DNA from: Amycolatopsis rubida
GTDB taxonomy: Bacteria > Actinomycetota > Actinomycetes > Mycobacteriales > Pseudonocardiaceae
NCBI RefSeq assembly: GCF_900115345.1
Contig: NZ_FOWC01000014.1
Coordinates: 124,001-188,000 of the forward strand
DNA: 64,000 bases
Reading direction: 5' to 3'
Numbering within the stretch: position 1 is the stretch's first letter; each line of letters opens with the position of its first letter. Below the pieces are notes generated by a model that had not been told where the DNA came from, ran no database searches, and saw only the letters and a program-made list of their open reading frames with translations. A program made the translations under genes and the position numbers. Shown piece by piece: positions 1-7,963 of the stretch.

Positions 1-440
1 ACCAGATGGTCGTGCAGCAGGTTGACCTCGTCGACGTACAGCAGCCCGCGATGCGCGGCGGCCAGCAGGCCGGGCTGGTAGTCGGTGACGCCCTCGGCCA
101 GCGCCTTCTCCAGGTTCAGCGAGCCGACGACCCGGTCTTCGGCCGCGCCGACCGGCAGTTCCACCAGCCGCGCCGGCCGCCGGTGCGCGGGAACGCCCGC
201 CGCGTGCGGGCCGTCCGGGCACGCCGGGTCCGGGCTGACCGGGTCGCAGGAGAACCGGCAGCTGTCCACTACGTCGACGCCCGGCAGCAGCCCGGCGAGC
301 GCGCGCACCATGGTCGACTTCGCGGTGCCCTTTTCGCCCCGCACCAGTACCCCGCCGACCGCGGGCGAGATCGAGGACAGGACGAGCGCCAGACGCAGGT
401 CCGGCATCCCGACGACAGCGGTGAACGGATAGGGCTTCAA
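1..440 (-). CDS. Magnesium/cobalt chelatase ATPase subunit (ChlI/BchI-like), 3' part outside window
   Basis: AAA+ chelatase subunit, cut by the left edge, so only about 146 N-terminal residues are visible. Reading the minus strand from a TTG at 440, the protein starts LKPYPFTAVVGMPDLRLAL, then has a Walker A loop GEKGTAKST near residue 40 and a Walker B segment LLYVDEVN near residue 135, the arrangement of ChlI/BchI-type subunits. A GAGGGA lies 6 nt before the TTG; a GTG two codons upstream would touch it, so TTG is preferred. It is divergent from cobL. In actinobacteria such a protein is usually annotated as a fused I/D-type chelatase and is assumed to work with CobN in cobalt insertion. That role is inferred from context; the C-terminal part needed to decide fusion is missing. 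Confidence 0.85.
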   Translation of the reverse strand, partial: MKPYPFTAVVGMPDLRLALVLSSISPAVGGVLVRGEKGTAKSTMVRALAGLLPGVDVVDSCRFSCDPVSPDPACPDGPHAAGVPAHRRPARLVELPVGAAEDRVVGSLNLEKALAEGVTDYQPGLLAAAHRGLLYVDEVNLLHDHL

Positions 441-496
441 GAGCACTCCCTCGTGGGTCGGCGTCCGGCCGATCATCGCACAACGAGCCCCTCGCT

Positions 497-502
497 TAGG
501 GT
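497..502 (+). promoter_or_regulatory. -10 element of a leaderless cobL promoter
   Basis: TAGGGT ends 8 nt before the GTG of cobL and no Shine-Dalgarno sequence lies between them. This spacing puts the transcript start at or next to the GTG, as in actinobacterial leaderless genes. No convincing -35 is visible. Confidence 0.5.
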
Positions 503-510
503 GGGAAATC

Positions 511-1659
511 GTGCGCGAAGAATCACGCCTGACGGTGGTCGGGATCGGGGCCGACGGGTGGGCCGGGCTCACCCCCGAGGCCCGCGACGCCGTGCGGCAG
601 GCGGACGTCGTGCTCGGCGCGGAACGGCACCTGGCGACCTTGCCCGAAGGCCTCCGCACCCGGCCTTGGCCGAGCCCGCTGCTTCCCGCGCTCGACGGGA
701 TCCTGGCCGAGCAGACCGGCCGGGTGTGCGTGCTGGCCAGCGGCGACCCCTTCCTCTCCGGCATCGCCACCACCCTCCGTGACCGCGGCCACGCGCTCGA
801 AGTCCATCCCTCCGTTTCGTCAGTGACACTGGCTCGCGCACGGCTCGGCTGGTCGTTCGAGGAAACCGAGGTCGTGACGGTCGTCGGCCGCGCCGTCCAC
901 CGCGTCGCGCGAGCCCTGGCACCCCACCGGAAACTGCTGGTCCTGGGCGGCTCCGCGGCAGAATTGCGCGAGCTGCTCAAGGCCCGCGGGTACGGCGATT
1001 CCGCCCTCACCGCCTTGGAAAACCTCGGCGCGGACGACGAACGGATCTCCGACGGCTGGACCCGCGACCCCGGTCCGCTCACCGTGTTCGCCGTGCTCTG
1101 CGACGGACCCGGGCTCCCGCTCATCGGTCTCCCCGACGATGCCTTCGAGCACGACGGCCAGCTCACCAAACGCGACCTCCGCGCCTCCGCCCTCGCCCGC
1201 CTCGCACCGAACCCGGGCGAACTTCTGTGGGACGTCGGCGCGGGCGCGGGCAGCATCGGCATCGAATGGTCCCGCGCGCATCCGCTGAACCGCGCCGTCG
1301 CGATCGAACGCGACCCCGCGCGCGCCGAACGCATCCAGCGCAACGCCAATACCCTTGGCGTGCCGGAACTACAGGTGGTCACCGGTCCAGCACCCGAAGC
1401 GCTCGCGGGGCTCCCCCGTCCGGACGCGATCTTCGTCGGCGGCGGCCTGACCGTGCCCGGTGTCCTCGACAGGTGTGTCGAAACCGACGCCCGGATCGTC
1501 GCGCACGGTGTCACCCTCGAAGCCGAGCAGATCCTGGCCGCCGCGTACGCCCGGCACGGCGGGGAACTGCAACGGATCTCCGTGGAGCACGCGAAACCGC
1601 TCGGCGGGTACACCGGATGGACGCCGTCCCGAGCAGTCACGCAGTGGAGCTGGAAATGA
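511..1659 (+). CDS. cobL: Precorrin-6Y C5,15-methyltransferase (decarboxylating), CbiE-CbiT fusion
   Basis: Methylates C-5 and C-15 of precorrin-6B and decarboxylates the C-12 acetate, giving precorrin-8X. The 382-residue protein has the expected two halves. The N-terminal CbiE-type tetrapyrrole methylase (about 1-200) has LTVVGIGADGW at its start and LASGDPFLSGIATTL mid-domain. The C-terminal CbiT-type Rossmann methyltransferase (about 210-382) has the SAM loop DVGAGAGSIGIEW. The GTG start is supported by a leaderless -10. Its stop overlaps the cobM start (ATGA), so the five genes from here to bluB look translationally coupled. Length and domain order are typical of the aerobic pathway. Confidence 0.95.
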   Translation: MREESRLTVVGIGADGWAGLTPEARDAVRQADVVLGAERHLATLPEGLRTRPWPSPLLPALDGILAEQTGRVCVLASGDPFLSGIATTLRDRGHALEVHPSVSSVTLARARLGWSFEETEVVTVVGRAVHRVARALAPHRKLLVLGGSAAELRELLKARGYGDSALTALENLGADDERISDGWTRDPGPLTVFAVLCDGPGLPLIGLPDDAFEHDGQLTKRDLRASALARLAPNPGELLWDVGAGAGSIGIEWSRAHPLNRAVAIERDPARAERIQRNANTLGVPELQVVTGPAPEALAGLPRPDAIFVGGGLTVPGVLDRCVETDARIVAHGVTLEAEQILAAAYARHGGELQRISVEHAKPLGGYTGWTPSRAVTQWSWK

Positions 1660-2417
1660 CCGTTTACTTCATCGGCGCCGGACCGGGCGCGGCCGACCTG
1701 ATCACCGTGCGCGGCCGCGACCTGCTCGCACGCTGCCAGGTGTGCCTGTACCCGGGCAGCATGACGCCGACCGATCTGCTCGCCTACTGCGCGCCGGACG
1801 CCGAACGCGTCGACACCGCCAACCTCAGCCTCGACGAGATCGCCGCGAAACTGATCGAGGCGCATCGAGCCGGGCACGACGTCGCGAGGCTGTGTTCGGG
1901 CGATCCGTCGCTCTACAGCGCGGTCGCCGAGCAGGTGCGGCGGCTGGAACCGGAAGGCGTGCCCTGCGAGGTGGTGCCCGGGGTTCCGGCGTTCGCCGCG
2001 TCCGCCGCCGTGCTCGGCCGCGAGCTGACCGTCCCGAGAATCGGGCAGAGCCTGGTGATCACGCGCGCGCAGGCGAGGTCCACCGCGATGCCGGACGCCG
2101 AAACGCTGGAGAATTTCGCCCGCACCGGTACGACTCTCGCGCTGCACCTGGCGATCAACCACGTGGAGCGGGTCACCGAAGAACTCGCCGGGCACTACGG
2201 CGAGGACTGTCCCGCCGCCGTCGTCGCGCTGGCCAGCCAGCCCGGCGAGACGGTGGTCCGCGGCACCCTCGCCGACATCGCCGGTCAAGCGCGGGCCGCC
2301 GGAATGACCCGCGCGGCCACGATTTTCGTCGGCCGGGTCCTCGCCGCGGGCGGATTCCCGGACAGTTTCCTGTATTCGAGCACCCGGGACCGGGCGAGCC
2401 AACCGGAGTCGTTGTGA
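1656..2417 (+). CDS. cobM: Precorrin-4 C11-methyltransferase
   Basis: SAM-dependent enzyme that methylates C-11 of precorrin-4 to give precorrin-5. It has 253 residues, the usual size. Family landmarks are VYFIGAGPGAADLITVRG at the N-terminus, CSGDPSLYSAV and PGVPAFAASAAVLGRELTVP in the middle. The ATG shares four bases with the cobL stop, and its own TGA overlaps the GTG of the next gene. An open reading frame extends far upstream in this frame, but the protein family starts at this ATG. The C-terminal tail after FVGRVLAAGGFPDSFLYSS is short and unremarkable. Confidence 0.95.
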   Translation: MTVYFIGAGPGAADLITVRGRDLLARCQVCLYPGSMTPTDLLAYCAPDAERVDTANLSLDEIAAKLIEAHRAGHDVARLCSGDPSLYSAVAEQVRRLEPEGVPCEVVPGVPAFAASAAVLGRELTVPRIGQSLVITRAQARSTAMPDAETLENFARTGTTLALHLAINHVERVTEELAGHYGEDCPAAVVALASQPGETVVRGTLADIAGQARAAGMTRAATIFVGRVLAAGGFPDSFLYSSTRDRASQPESL

Positions 2418-3424
2418 CCGATCTGCGCTGGGGCCTGCTGGCCACCGGGACCATCGCCGCCGAATTCGCCGCGGGCGTCGAGCAAAGCCGTCACGGCGCG
2501 CTCGCCGCGGTGGCCTCGCGCACCGCCGAGCGGGCGCGCGATTTCGCGGCCAGGTACGAAATCCCGAAGGCGTACGGCAGCTACGAGGAACTCCTCGCCG
2601 AACCGGACGTCGACGCGGTCTACGTCGCCACTCCGCACGCGCAGCACGAGGAATGGGCGATCCGGGCCGCCGAAGCGGGCAAGCACGTGCTGTGCGAGAA
2701 ACCGCTGACGCTCACCGCGCCCGACGCGGAGAAGGTCATCGATGCCGCGCGGCGCAACGACGTTTTCCTCATGGAAGCGTTCATGTACCGGCTGCACCCG
2801 CAGACGCGACGGCTGGTCGAGCTGATCGAGTCCGGCGCGATCGGCGAAGTCCGGGCTGTGGACGTCACGTTCAGCTTCGACTCCGGCGAGAACGACGCGG
2901 CCCGGCTCGGCGATCCCGCGCTCGGCGGCGGCGGAATCCTCGACGTCGGCTGCTACTGCACCTCGCTGGCCCGCCTGGTTTCGCAAGCCGCGACCGGAAT
3001 TCCGGCCGTGGAGCCGACACGCGTCACCGGCATGGCACGGCTCACCGAGAGCGGCGTCGACGAGTTCGCGATGGGCCTGCTGCGCCTGCCCGGCGACATC
3101 ATCGCGCAACTGTCCTGCGGTTACCTGCTCACGCAGGACGACCACATCCGGATCTACGGCACCGCCGGCCAGCTGTACGTGCCGAAGCCCGCGTGGATCC
3201 ACGAACTGCGCACGCCGGGCGTTTCGACGATCGTGCTGACTCCGCCGGACGGCGAGCCCGAGGTCATCGAAATCGAAGCCACCCAAGGGGTTTACGCCCG
3301 GGAAGCGGACTACGTCGCCGCGCACGTCGCGGACCGGCAAGGACCGGAACTGGCCTGGGCCGAAACGCTCGCCAACATGCGCACCCTCGACCGGTGGCGC
3401 GCGGCCGTCGGGTACGGGCGATGA
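2414..3424 (+). CDS. Gfo/Idh/MocA-family NAD(P)-dependent oxidoreductase inside the cob operon
   Basis: 336-residue oxidoreductase of the glucose-fructose oxidoreductase/inositol dehydrogenase family. The N-terminal Rossmann fold carries GLLATGTIAAEFAAGV, followed by the family's CEKPLT motif near residue 97 and a C-terminal alpha/beta domain with GGGILDVGCYCTSL. The GTG start overlaps the cobM stop (GTGA) and the stop overlaps cobK (ATGA), so it is co-translated with cobalamin genes. No step of the known aerobic pathway requires this family. It could be a passenger, a sugar dehydrogenase, or an auxiliary enzyme. The substrate cannot be told from sequence. Confidence 0.88.
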   Translation: MTDLRWGLLATGTIAAEFAAGVEQSRHGALAAVASRTAERARDFAARYEIPKAYGSYEELLAEPDVDAVYVATPHAQHEEWAIRAAEAGKHVLCEKPLTLTAPDAEKVIDAARRNDVFLMEAFMYRLHPQTRRLVELIESGAIGEVRAVDVTFSFDSGENDAARLGDPALGGGGILDVGCYCTSLARLVSQAATGIPAVEPTRVTGMARLTESGVDEFAMGLLRLPGDIIAQLSCGYLLTQDDHIRIYGTAGQLYVPKPAWIHELRTPGVSTIVLTPPDGEPEVIEIEATQGVYAREADYVAAHVADRQGPELAWAETLANMRTLDRWRAAVGYGR

Positions 3425-4149
3425 CTGTTTTGGTCCTGGCCGGCACCGCGGAAGCCCGCGACCTCGCCGCCCAGCTGCACGACCGCGGCGTCCCGGTGGT
3501 CTCCTCGCTGGCCGGACGCGTGACGCGGCCGCGCCTTCCGGTCGGCGAAGTGCGGATCGGCGGGTTCGGCGGCGTCGAAGGCCTTACGGCCTGGCTGCGC
3601 GAAAACAGTGTCCAGGCAGTGGTCGACGCCACGCATCCGTTCGCCGAACGCATCGGCGCCAACGCTTTCCACGCCGCCCAGGCGGCGGGCATTCCCCTCT
3701 TGCGACTCGCGCGGCCCGGCTGGCAGCCGAGCGGCGACGACCGCTGGCACTGGGCCGCCGACCTCGAAGAAGCCGCCGCGCTCCTGCCCGGCCTCGGCAC
3801 CCGCGTGTTCCTCACCAGCGGCCGCCAGGGCCTGGCCGCGTTCGCCGGCCTCGACCCGCTGTGGTTCCTGATCCGCTGCGTCGACCCGCCCGGCCAGCCG
3901 CTGCCGCGCCGGCACGAGGTGGTGCTCGACCGCGGCCCGTACCGCCTCGGCCGCGAACGCGCGCTGATGACCGAACACGACATCGACGTGCTGGTCACCA
4001 AGGACAGCGGCGGCGCGATGACGGCCGCGAAGCTGACCGCCGCGCGGGAACTCGGCCTGCCGGTGGTCGTCGTGCGCCGCCCGCCCCGGCCGTCCACTAC
4101 GGAAACCGCGGACCCCGCCGCCGCGGTCGAATGGGTGCTCAACCGATGA
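3421..4149 (+). CDS. cobK: Precorrin-6A reductase
   Basis: NADPH-dependent reduction of the precorrin-6A macrocycle to precorrin-6B. The 242-residue protein starts MTVLVLAGTAEARDLAAQL (Rossmann-like) and has the family motifs VVDATHPFAERIGANA near residue 70 and TKDSGGAMTAAKLTAAREL near residue 195. The ATG overlaps the stop of the oxidoreductase and the TGA overlaps the bluB ATG. This places CobK between its substrate-producing methylases and the enzyme supplying the lower ligand. Length is normal for CobK/CbiJ. Confidence 0.95.
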   Translation: MTVLVLAGTAEARDLAAQLHDRGVPVVSSLAGRVTRPRLPVGEVRIGGFGGVEGLTAWLRENSVQAVVDATHPFAERIGANAFHAAQAAGIPLLRLARPGWQPSGDDRWHWAADLEEAAALLPGLGTRVFLTSGRQGLAAFAGLDPLWFLIRCVDPPGQPLPRRHEVVLDRGPYRLGRERALMTEHDIDVLVTKDSGGAMTAAKLTAARELGLPVVVVRRPPRPSTTETADPAAAVEWVLNR

Positions 4150-4790
4150 ATCAACTGTTCTACGACGTCCTGCACCGCCGCCGCGACGTCCGCGCCGAGT
4201 TCACCGGCGAACCGATCGACGACGCCGTCCTCACCCGGGTGCTCGAGGCCGCGCACGCCGCGCCGAGCGTCGGGATGAGCCAGCCGTGGGACTTCGTGCT
4301 CGTCCGCGACCCCGCCACGCGCGAGGAGTTCGCCCGCCACGTGCACGAGGAGCGCGACGTGTTCGCCCGTTCCCTCGACGGCGAGCGCGCGGAGACGTTC
4401 GCCAAGATCAAGGTCGAGGGCATCCGCGAATCGAGCCTCGGCATCGTCGTCACCTACGACGAGCAGCGCGGAGCCCCGGCGGTGCTCGGGCGGCACGCGA
4501 TCGCCGACGCCGGGCTGTACTCGGTCTGCCTGGCGATCCAGAACCTGTGGCTCGCCGCGACCGCGGAGGGGCTCGGCGTCGGGTGGGTCAGTTTCTACCG
4601 CGAACCCGCGCTCGCGGACCTGCTCGGCATTCCCGCCGGGATCCGGCCGGTGGCCTGGCTTTGTATAGGACCGGTAACGAATCTGGCCGAGGTTCCCGAC
4701 CTGGAACGGCACGGCTGGCGCGGCCGAGCGCCACTGGCCAGCGCGTTACACCACGAGCGGTTCACCCCGCGCGACGAGGGGTCAGCGTGA
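4146..4790 (+). CDS. bluB: 5,6-dimethylbenzimidazole synthase (BluB)
   Basis: Oxygen-dependent nitroreductase-fold flavoenzyme that destroys FMNH2 to form 5,6-dimethylbenzimidazole, the lower ligand of B12. The 214-residue protein has the N-terminal RRDVRAEFTG, AAPSVGMSQPWDF near residue 40, and EGLGVGWVSFYREPALADLL in the C-terminal half, all characteristic of BluB rather than generic nitroreductases. It is the last gene of the overlapping cobL-M-X-K-bluB set (ATGA overlap with cobK). A dedicated bluB means the organism can probably make true cobalamin aerobically. Confidence 0.93.
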   Translation: MNQLFYDVLHRRRDVRAEFTGEPIDDAVLTRVLEAAHAAPSVGMSQPWDFVLVRDPATREEFARHVHEERDVFARSLDGERAETFAKIKVEGIRESSLGIVVTYDEQRGAPAVLGRHAIADAGLYSVCLAIQNLWLAATAEGLGVGWVSFYREPALADLLGIPAGIRPVAWLCIGPVTNLAEVPDLERHGWRGRAPLASALHHERFTPRDEGSA

Positions 4791-4809
4791 ACCTGCCGGA
4801 GTGACCCAA

Positions 4810-4815
4810 TAGATT
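4810..4815 (+). promoter_or_regulatory. -10 element of a leaderless promoter for the arabinosyltransferase
   Basis: TAGATT ends 7 nt before the ATG at 4823 and no ribosome binding site is present. This supports that ATG and suggests independent, leaderless transcription despite bluB ending only 32 bp upstream. Confidence 0.5.
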
Positions 4816-4822
4816 TCCTCTA

Positions 4823-7800
4823 ATGCGTCCGATTGCCGTAGTGCTGGGGTTGCTTTCGGCGCTGTGCGCCCTGGCCTATCCCTTCCTGCCGGTAGTGCAG
4901 GACACCGCGGAAGTCGTCTGGCCCGCCGCCTCCGACACGCGTTCGGTCAACGCGCCCTTGACCGGGTACTGGGCACAGGAGCTGAAGGCCGAGCTGCCCT
5001 GCGAGACGATCCGCTCGCTCGACGCGCGCACGAACGGCCCCGCGCTGCTGTTCTCGACCGTCCCGGACGGGCGCACCGGCAAGCACGCGGCCAACGGCGT
5101 CGGCCTGCAGCTGCGCGTCGACAACGGCGTGCTGCTCGCGTCCAGCCAGGGCCAGCAGATCTCGCAGCAGCCGCTCCCGCAGACCGGCTGCTCGGTCACG
5201 CTGGACTCGGACGCGACCCAGATGACGCTCGCGGTCGGCAAGACCCCGATCTTCCACACGACCGGCGACGTCCGGCCGCGCGTGCTCGGCATCTACTCCT
5301 CGATCACCTCCGCGCGCGACCCGATCGCCGGGCTGCACGTGTCGGTCGTCCCGGACACCCGCTACCAGACCTCGCCGACCGCGCTGAAGATCGTCGTCGG
5401 CGTCCTCGCCGCGCTGTCGTTCCTCGGCTGCCTGATCGCGGTGTGGCGGATGGACTCCGGGTTCGCCCGCCGCGCGCCGCGCTGGGCCCCGGTCGGCTGG
5501 TGGCGGCTGACCGGCCGCGACGCGACGGTGTTCGGCGTGCTCGGCGCGTGGGTCTTCATCGGGCCGGTGACCTCGGACGACGGCTACATCCTCACCATGG
5601 CCCGGGTCACCGAGGCCACCGGGTACCTCACGAACTACCACCGCTGGTTCGGCGTCGCGGAAGCCCCGTTCGGCTGGTTTTATCACCTGTACGAGCTGAT
5701 GACGCACGTCAGCACGGTGCCGCCGTGGATCCGGCTGCCCTCGTACCTGCTCGGCGTGATCAGCTGGCTGCTGATCAGCCGCGAGGTGATGCCGCGGCTG
5801 GGCACTCAGGTCCGCCGCAGCCGCGCCGCGGGCTGGGCCGCCGCGGCGGTGTTCCTGGTCTGGTGGATGCCCTACAACAACGGCGTCCGGCCGGAACCGG
5901 TCGCCGCGCTCGGGTCGCTGCTGGCGATCTGCGCGGTCGAACGCGCGCTGGTCACCCGCCGGTTGCTGCCGCTGTGCCTCGGTCTCACGGCGGCCGCGTT
6001 CACCCTCGCCGCCACGCCGACCGGGCTGATCGCCGTGGCCCCGTTCCTGGTCGCCGGGAAACCGCTGTTCACGCTGGTCCGGCAGCGGTCGGCGAGCGGC
6101 TGGCTGCCGATGCTCGCGCCGATCCTCGCGTCCGGCTTCCTGGTGCTCGTGGTGATGTTCGCCGACCAGACGTTCGCGACGGTCCAGGAGGCCACCCGCA
6201 TCCGCACCGCGGTCGGCCCGAACCTGTCGTGGTTCCAGGAACTCGCGCGGTACCAATTGCTGTTCGAGAACCTTCCGGACGGCTCCGCGCCGCGCCGGTT
6301 CCCGGTGCTGCTCGTCCTGCTCTGCACGATGACCTGCCTGGTGGTGCTGCTGCGCCGCGGCCGGATTCCCGGCGCCGCGCTCGGGCCGAGCCGCCGGCTG
6401 ATCGGCACCACCGCGTTGTTCTTCCTGTTGCTCGCGCTGACTCCGACGAAATGGACGCACCACTTCGGCGCGTTCGCCGCGGTCGGCGCGTCGATGGCGG
6501 CGCTCACCGCCTTGGCGACCAGCTCGACCGTGCTGCGTTCCAACCGCAACCGCGCGGCGTTCCTGGCCGTGCTGCTGGTGGTCGGCGCGCTCGCCGCGAC
6601 CGGGCCGAACGCGTACTGGTTCGTCTCGCGGATCGGGGTGCCGTGGACGAACGGCGCACCCTCGGCAGGCGGCATCCCGCTGTCGACGATCCTGCTCGGG
6701 GCCGCCGCGGTCGCCGGGATCTACGCATTCGTGGAGAACGTCCGGGCGCACCGGCCAGGACCGGCGCCGCAGGAAGGCCGCAGCCGGTCGCTGCGGCTCG
6801 GTTCGCTGTCGCTGGTCGTGGTGTGCGGCCTGGTCGCGGCCGGCGAGATCTACACGATGGGCGCGGCGATCTACTTCCAGCGCGACAGCTACAGCCTCGG
6901 CGCGGCCAACATCGGGCACCTGTTCGGCAAGAGCTGCAACCTGTCCGACCACGTGATGGTCGAGCGCGACGCGGTGAAGAGCATCCTGCACCCGCAGCGC
7001 GAACAGCGGACCGTGCCGGAGAAGCCGGTGACGCAGAACCCGCCGAACCCGCTGCCGAACCCGGACCAGGACAACGGCCGGATCCAGACCGGCTTCCACA
7101 CCAGCCCGGTCGACGACAAGGACCCGCTGGCCGAACCGCCGCACGGGTTCAAGCAGGACCAGGTGCCGATGTGGAGCAGCTACCTCGACACCCAGACCCG
7201 CGCCGGACGGCTGCGCAGCGACTGGTACGCGCTCACCGACCGCACCGAGAACGGCCAGATCGTGGTCGCCACCGCGAGCCAGCCCCGGCGTCCCACCTCG
7301 GTGAGCCTGGAGTACGGCGTGAACACACCGGAGGGCGTGCGGGTGCTGCGCGGCCAGTTCGCGCTCCCGCCCGGCGCGGGCACCGGCGGCTGGAACGACA
7401 CCCGGATCAACCTGCGCGACCTGCCGCCGGAAACCACGTCGGTGCGGATCGTGATGGTGGACAACGACCTCACCGAGGACGGCTGGATCGCCGCGTCCGC
7501 ACCGCGCGTGCCGACCTTCACCACGCTCACCGACAAGCTCGCGGGCAAATCGGTGTACATCGACTGGCCCGCGTCGTTCGTGTACCCGTGCGCCGACCCG
7601 GTCACCTCGCACGACGGCATCTCCGCGATGCCGGACTACCGCATCACCCCCGGCCAGCTCGCCGACGAGGCGAAATGGGCGTCCAGCACCAACGGCGGCC
7701 CGAACGGCTGGCTTGAGGAGATCGCGGACGAGCCCGAGGTGCCGAGCTATCTGAACGGGCAGCCCTACCAGTCGTGGGGACAGTTGCTGCAGATCGAGCC

Positions 7801-7912
7801 GTATACGACCGGGGTGGCGCCGACGGTGCGGCACGGCGAGAAGACCGTGTGGGGCTGGTGGTCGCCGGGGCCTGGGCCCTCGCAGCCGAACGGCAAGGAC
7901 CCGACGCGCTAA
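4823..7912 (+). CDS. Emb-family arabinosyltransferase (membrane GT-C enzyme)
   Basis: Polytopic membrane enzyme that transfers arabinofuranose from decaprenyl-phospho-arabinose to cell-wall arabinan. It has 1029 residues, close to the mycobacterial EmbA/B/C size. An N-terminal membrane anchor is followed by an extracellular domain, then a block of about a dozen hydrophobic helices (about residues 185-690). GPVTSDDGYILTMARV near residue 250 holds the acidic pair typical of GT-C catalytic sites. The soluble C-terminal region (about 700-1029, e.g. GVRVLRGQFALPP) matches the carbohydrate-binding part of Emb proteins. Sequence alone does not decide between EmbA, B and C. The gene stands alone next to cob genes rather than in an emb cluster. 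Confidence 0.9.
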   Translation: MRPIAVVLGLLSALCALAYPFLPVVQDTAEVVWPAASDTRSVNAPLTGYWAQELKAELPCETIRSLDARTNGPALLFSTVPDGRTGKHAANGVGLQLRVDNGVLLASSQGQQISQQPLPQTGCSVTLDSDATQMTLAVGKTPIFHTTGDVRPRVLGIYSSITSARDPIAGLHVSVVPDTRYQTSPTALKIVVGVLAALSFLGCLIAVWRMDSGFARRAPRWAPVGWWRLTGRDATVFGVLGAWVFIGPVTSDDGYILTMARVTEATGYLTNYHRWFGVAEAPFGWFYHLYELMTHVSTVPPWIRLPSYLLGVISWLLISREVMPRLGTQVRRSRAAGWAAAAVFLVWWMPYNNGVRPEPVAALGSLLAICAVERALVTRRLLPLCLGLTAAAFTLAATPTGLIAVAPFLVAGKPLFTLVRQRSASGWLPMLAPILASGFLVLVVMFADQTFATVQEATRIRTAVGPNLSWFQELARYQLLFENLPDGSAPRRFPVLLVLLCTMTCLVVLLRRGRIPGAALGPSRRLIGTTALFFLLLALTPTKWTHHFGAFAAVGASMAALTALATSSTVLRSNRNRAAFLAVLLVVGALAATGPNAYWFVSRIGVPWTNGAPSAGGIPLSTILLGAAAVAGIYAFVENVRAHRPGPAPQEGRSRSLRLGSLSLVVVCGLVAAGEIYTMGAAIYFQRDSYSLGAANIGHLFGKSCNLSDHVMVERDAVKSILHPQREQRTVPEKPVTQNPPNPLPNPDQDNGRIQTGFHTSPVDDKDPLAEPPHGFKQDQVPMWSSYLDTQTRAGRLRSDWYALTDRTENGQIVVATASQPRRPTSVSLEYGVNTPEGVRVLRGQFALPPGAGTGGWNDTRINLRDLPPETTSVRIVMVDNDLTEDGWIAASAPRVPTFTTLTDKLAGKSVYIDWPASFVYPCADPVTSHDGISAMPDYRITPGQLADEAKWASSTNGGPNGWLEEIADEPEVPSYLNGQPYQSWGQLLQIEPYTTGVAPTVRHGEKTVWGWWSPGPGPSQPNGKDPTR

Positions 7913-7915
7913 GTG

Positions 7916-7963
7916 CCTCGTGAGTGGCGGTCCCGGGGAGAACCGGGATCGCCACTCACGAGG
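7916..7963. terminator. Bidirectional terminator hairpin between converging genes
   Basis: Arms 7916-7936 and 7943-7963 form a 21-bp stem with a single G/T wobble around the 6-nt loop GGAGAA; the arm begins CCTCGTGAGTGGCG. It sits 3 bp after the arabinosyltransferase stop and overlaps the last codons and stop (7956-7958) of the exporter on the other strand. There is no clear T-run. Confidence 0.75.

Noticed and set aside
6..782. 258-codon plus-strand frame at the left edge
   Set aside because: It is antisense to a clear chelatase ATPase and overlaps cobL in another frame.
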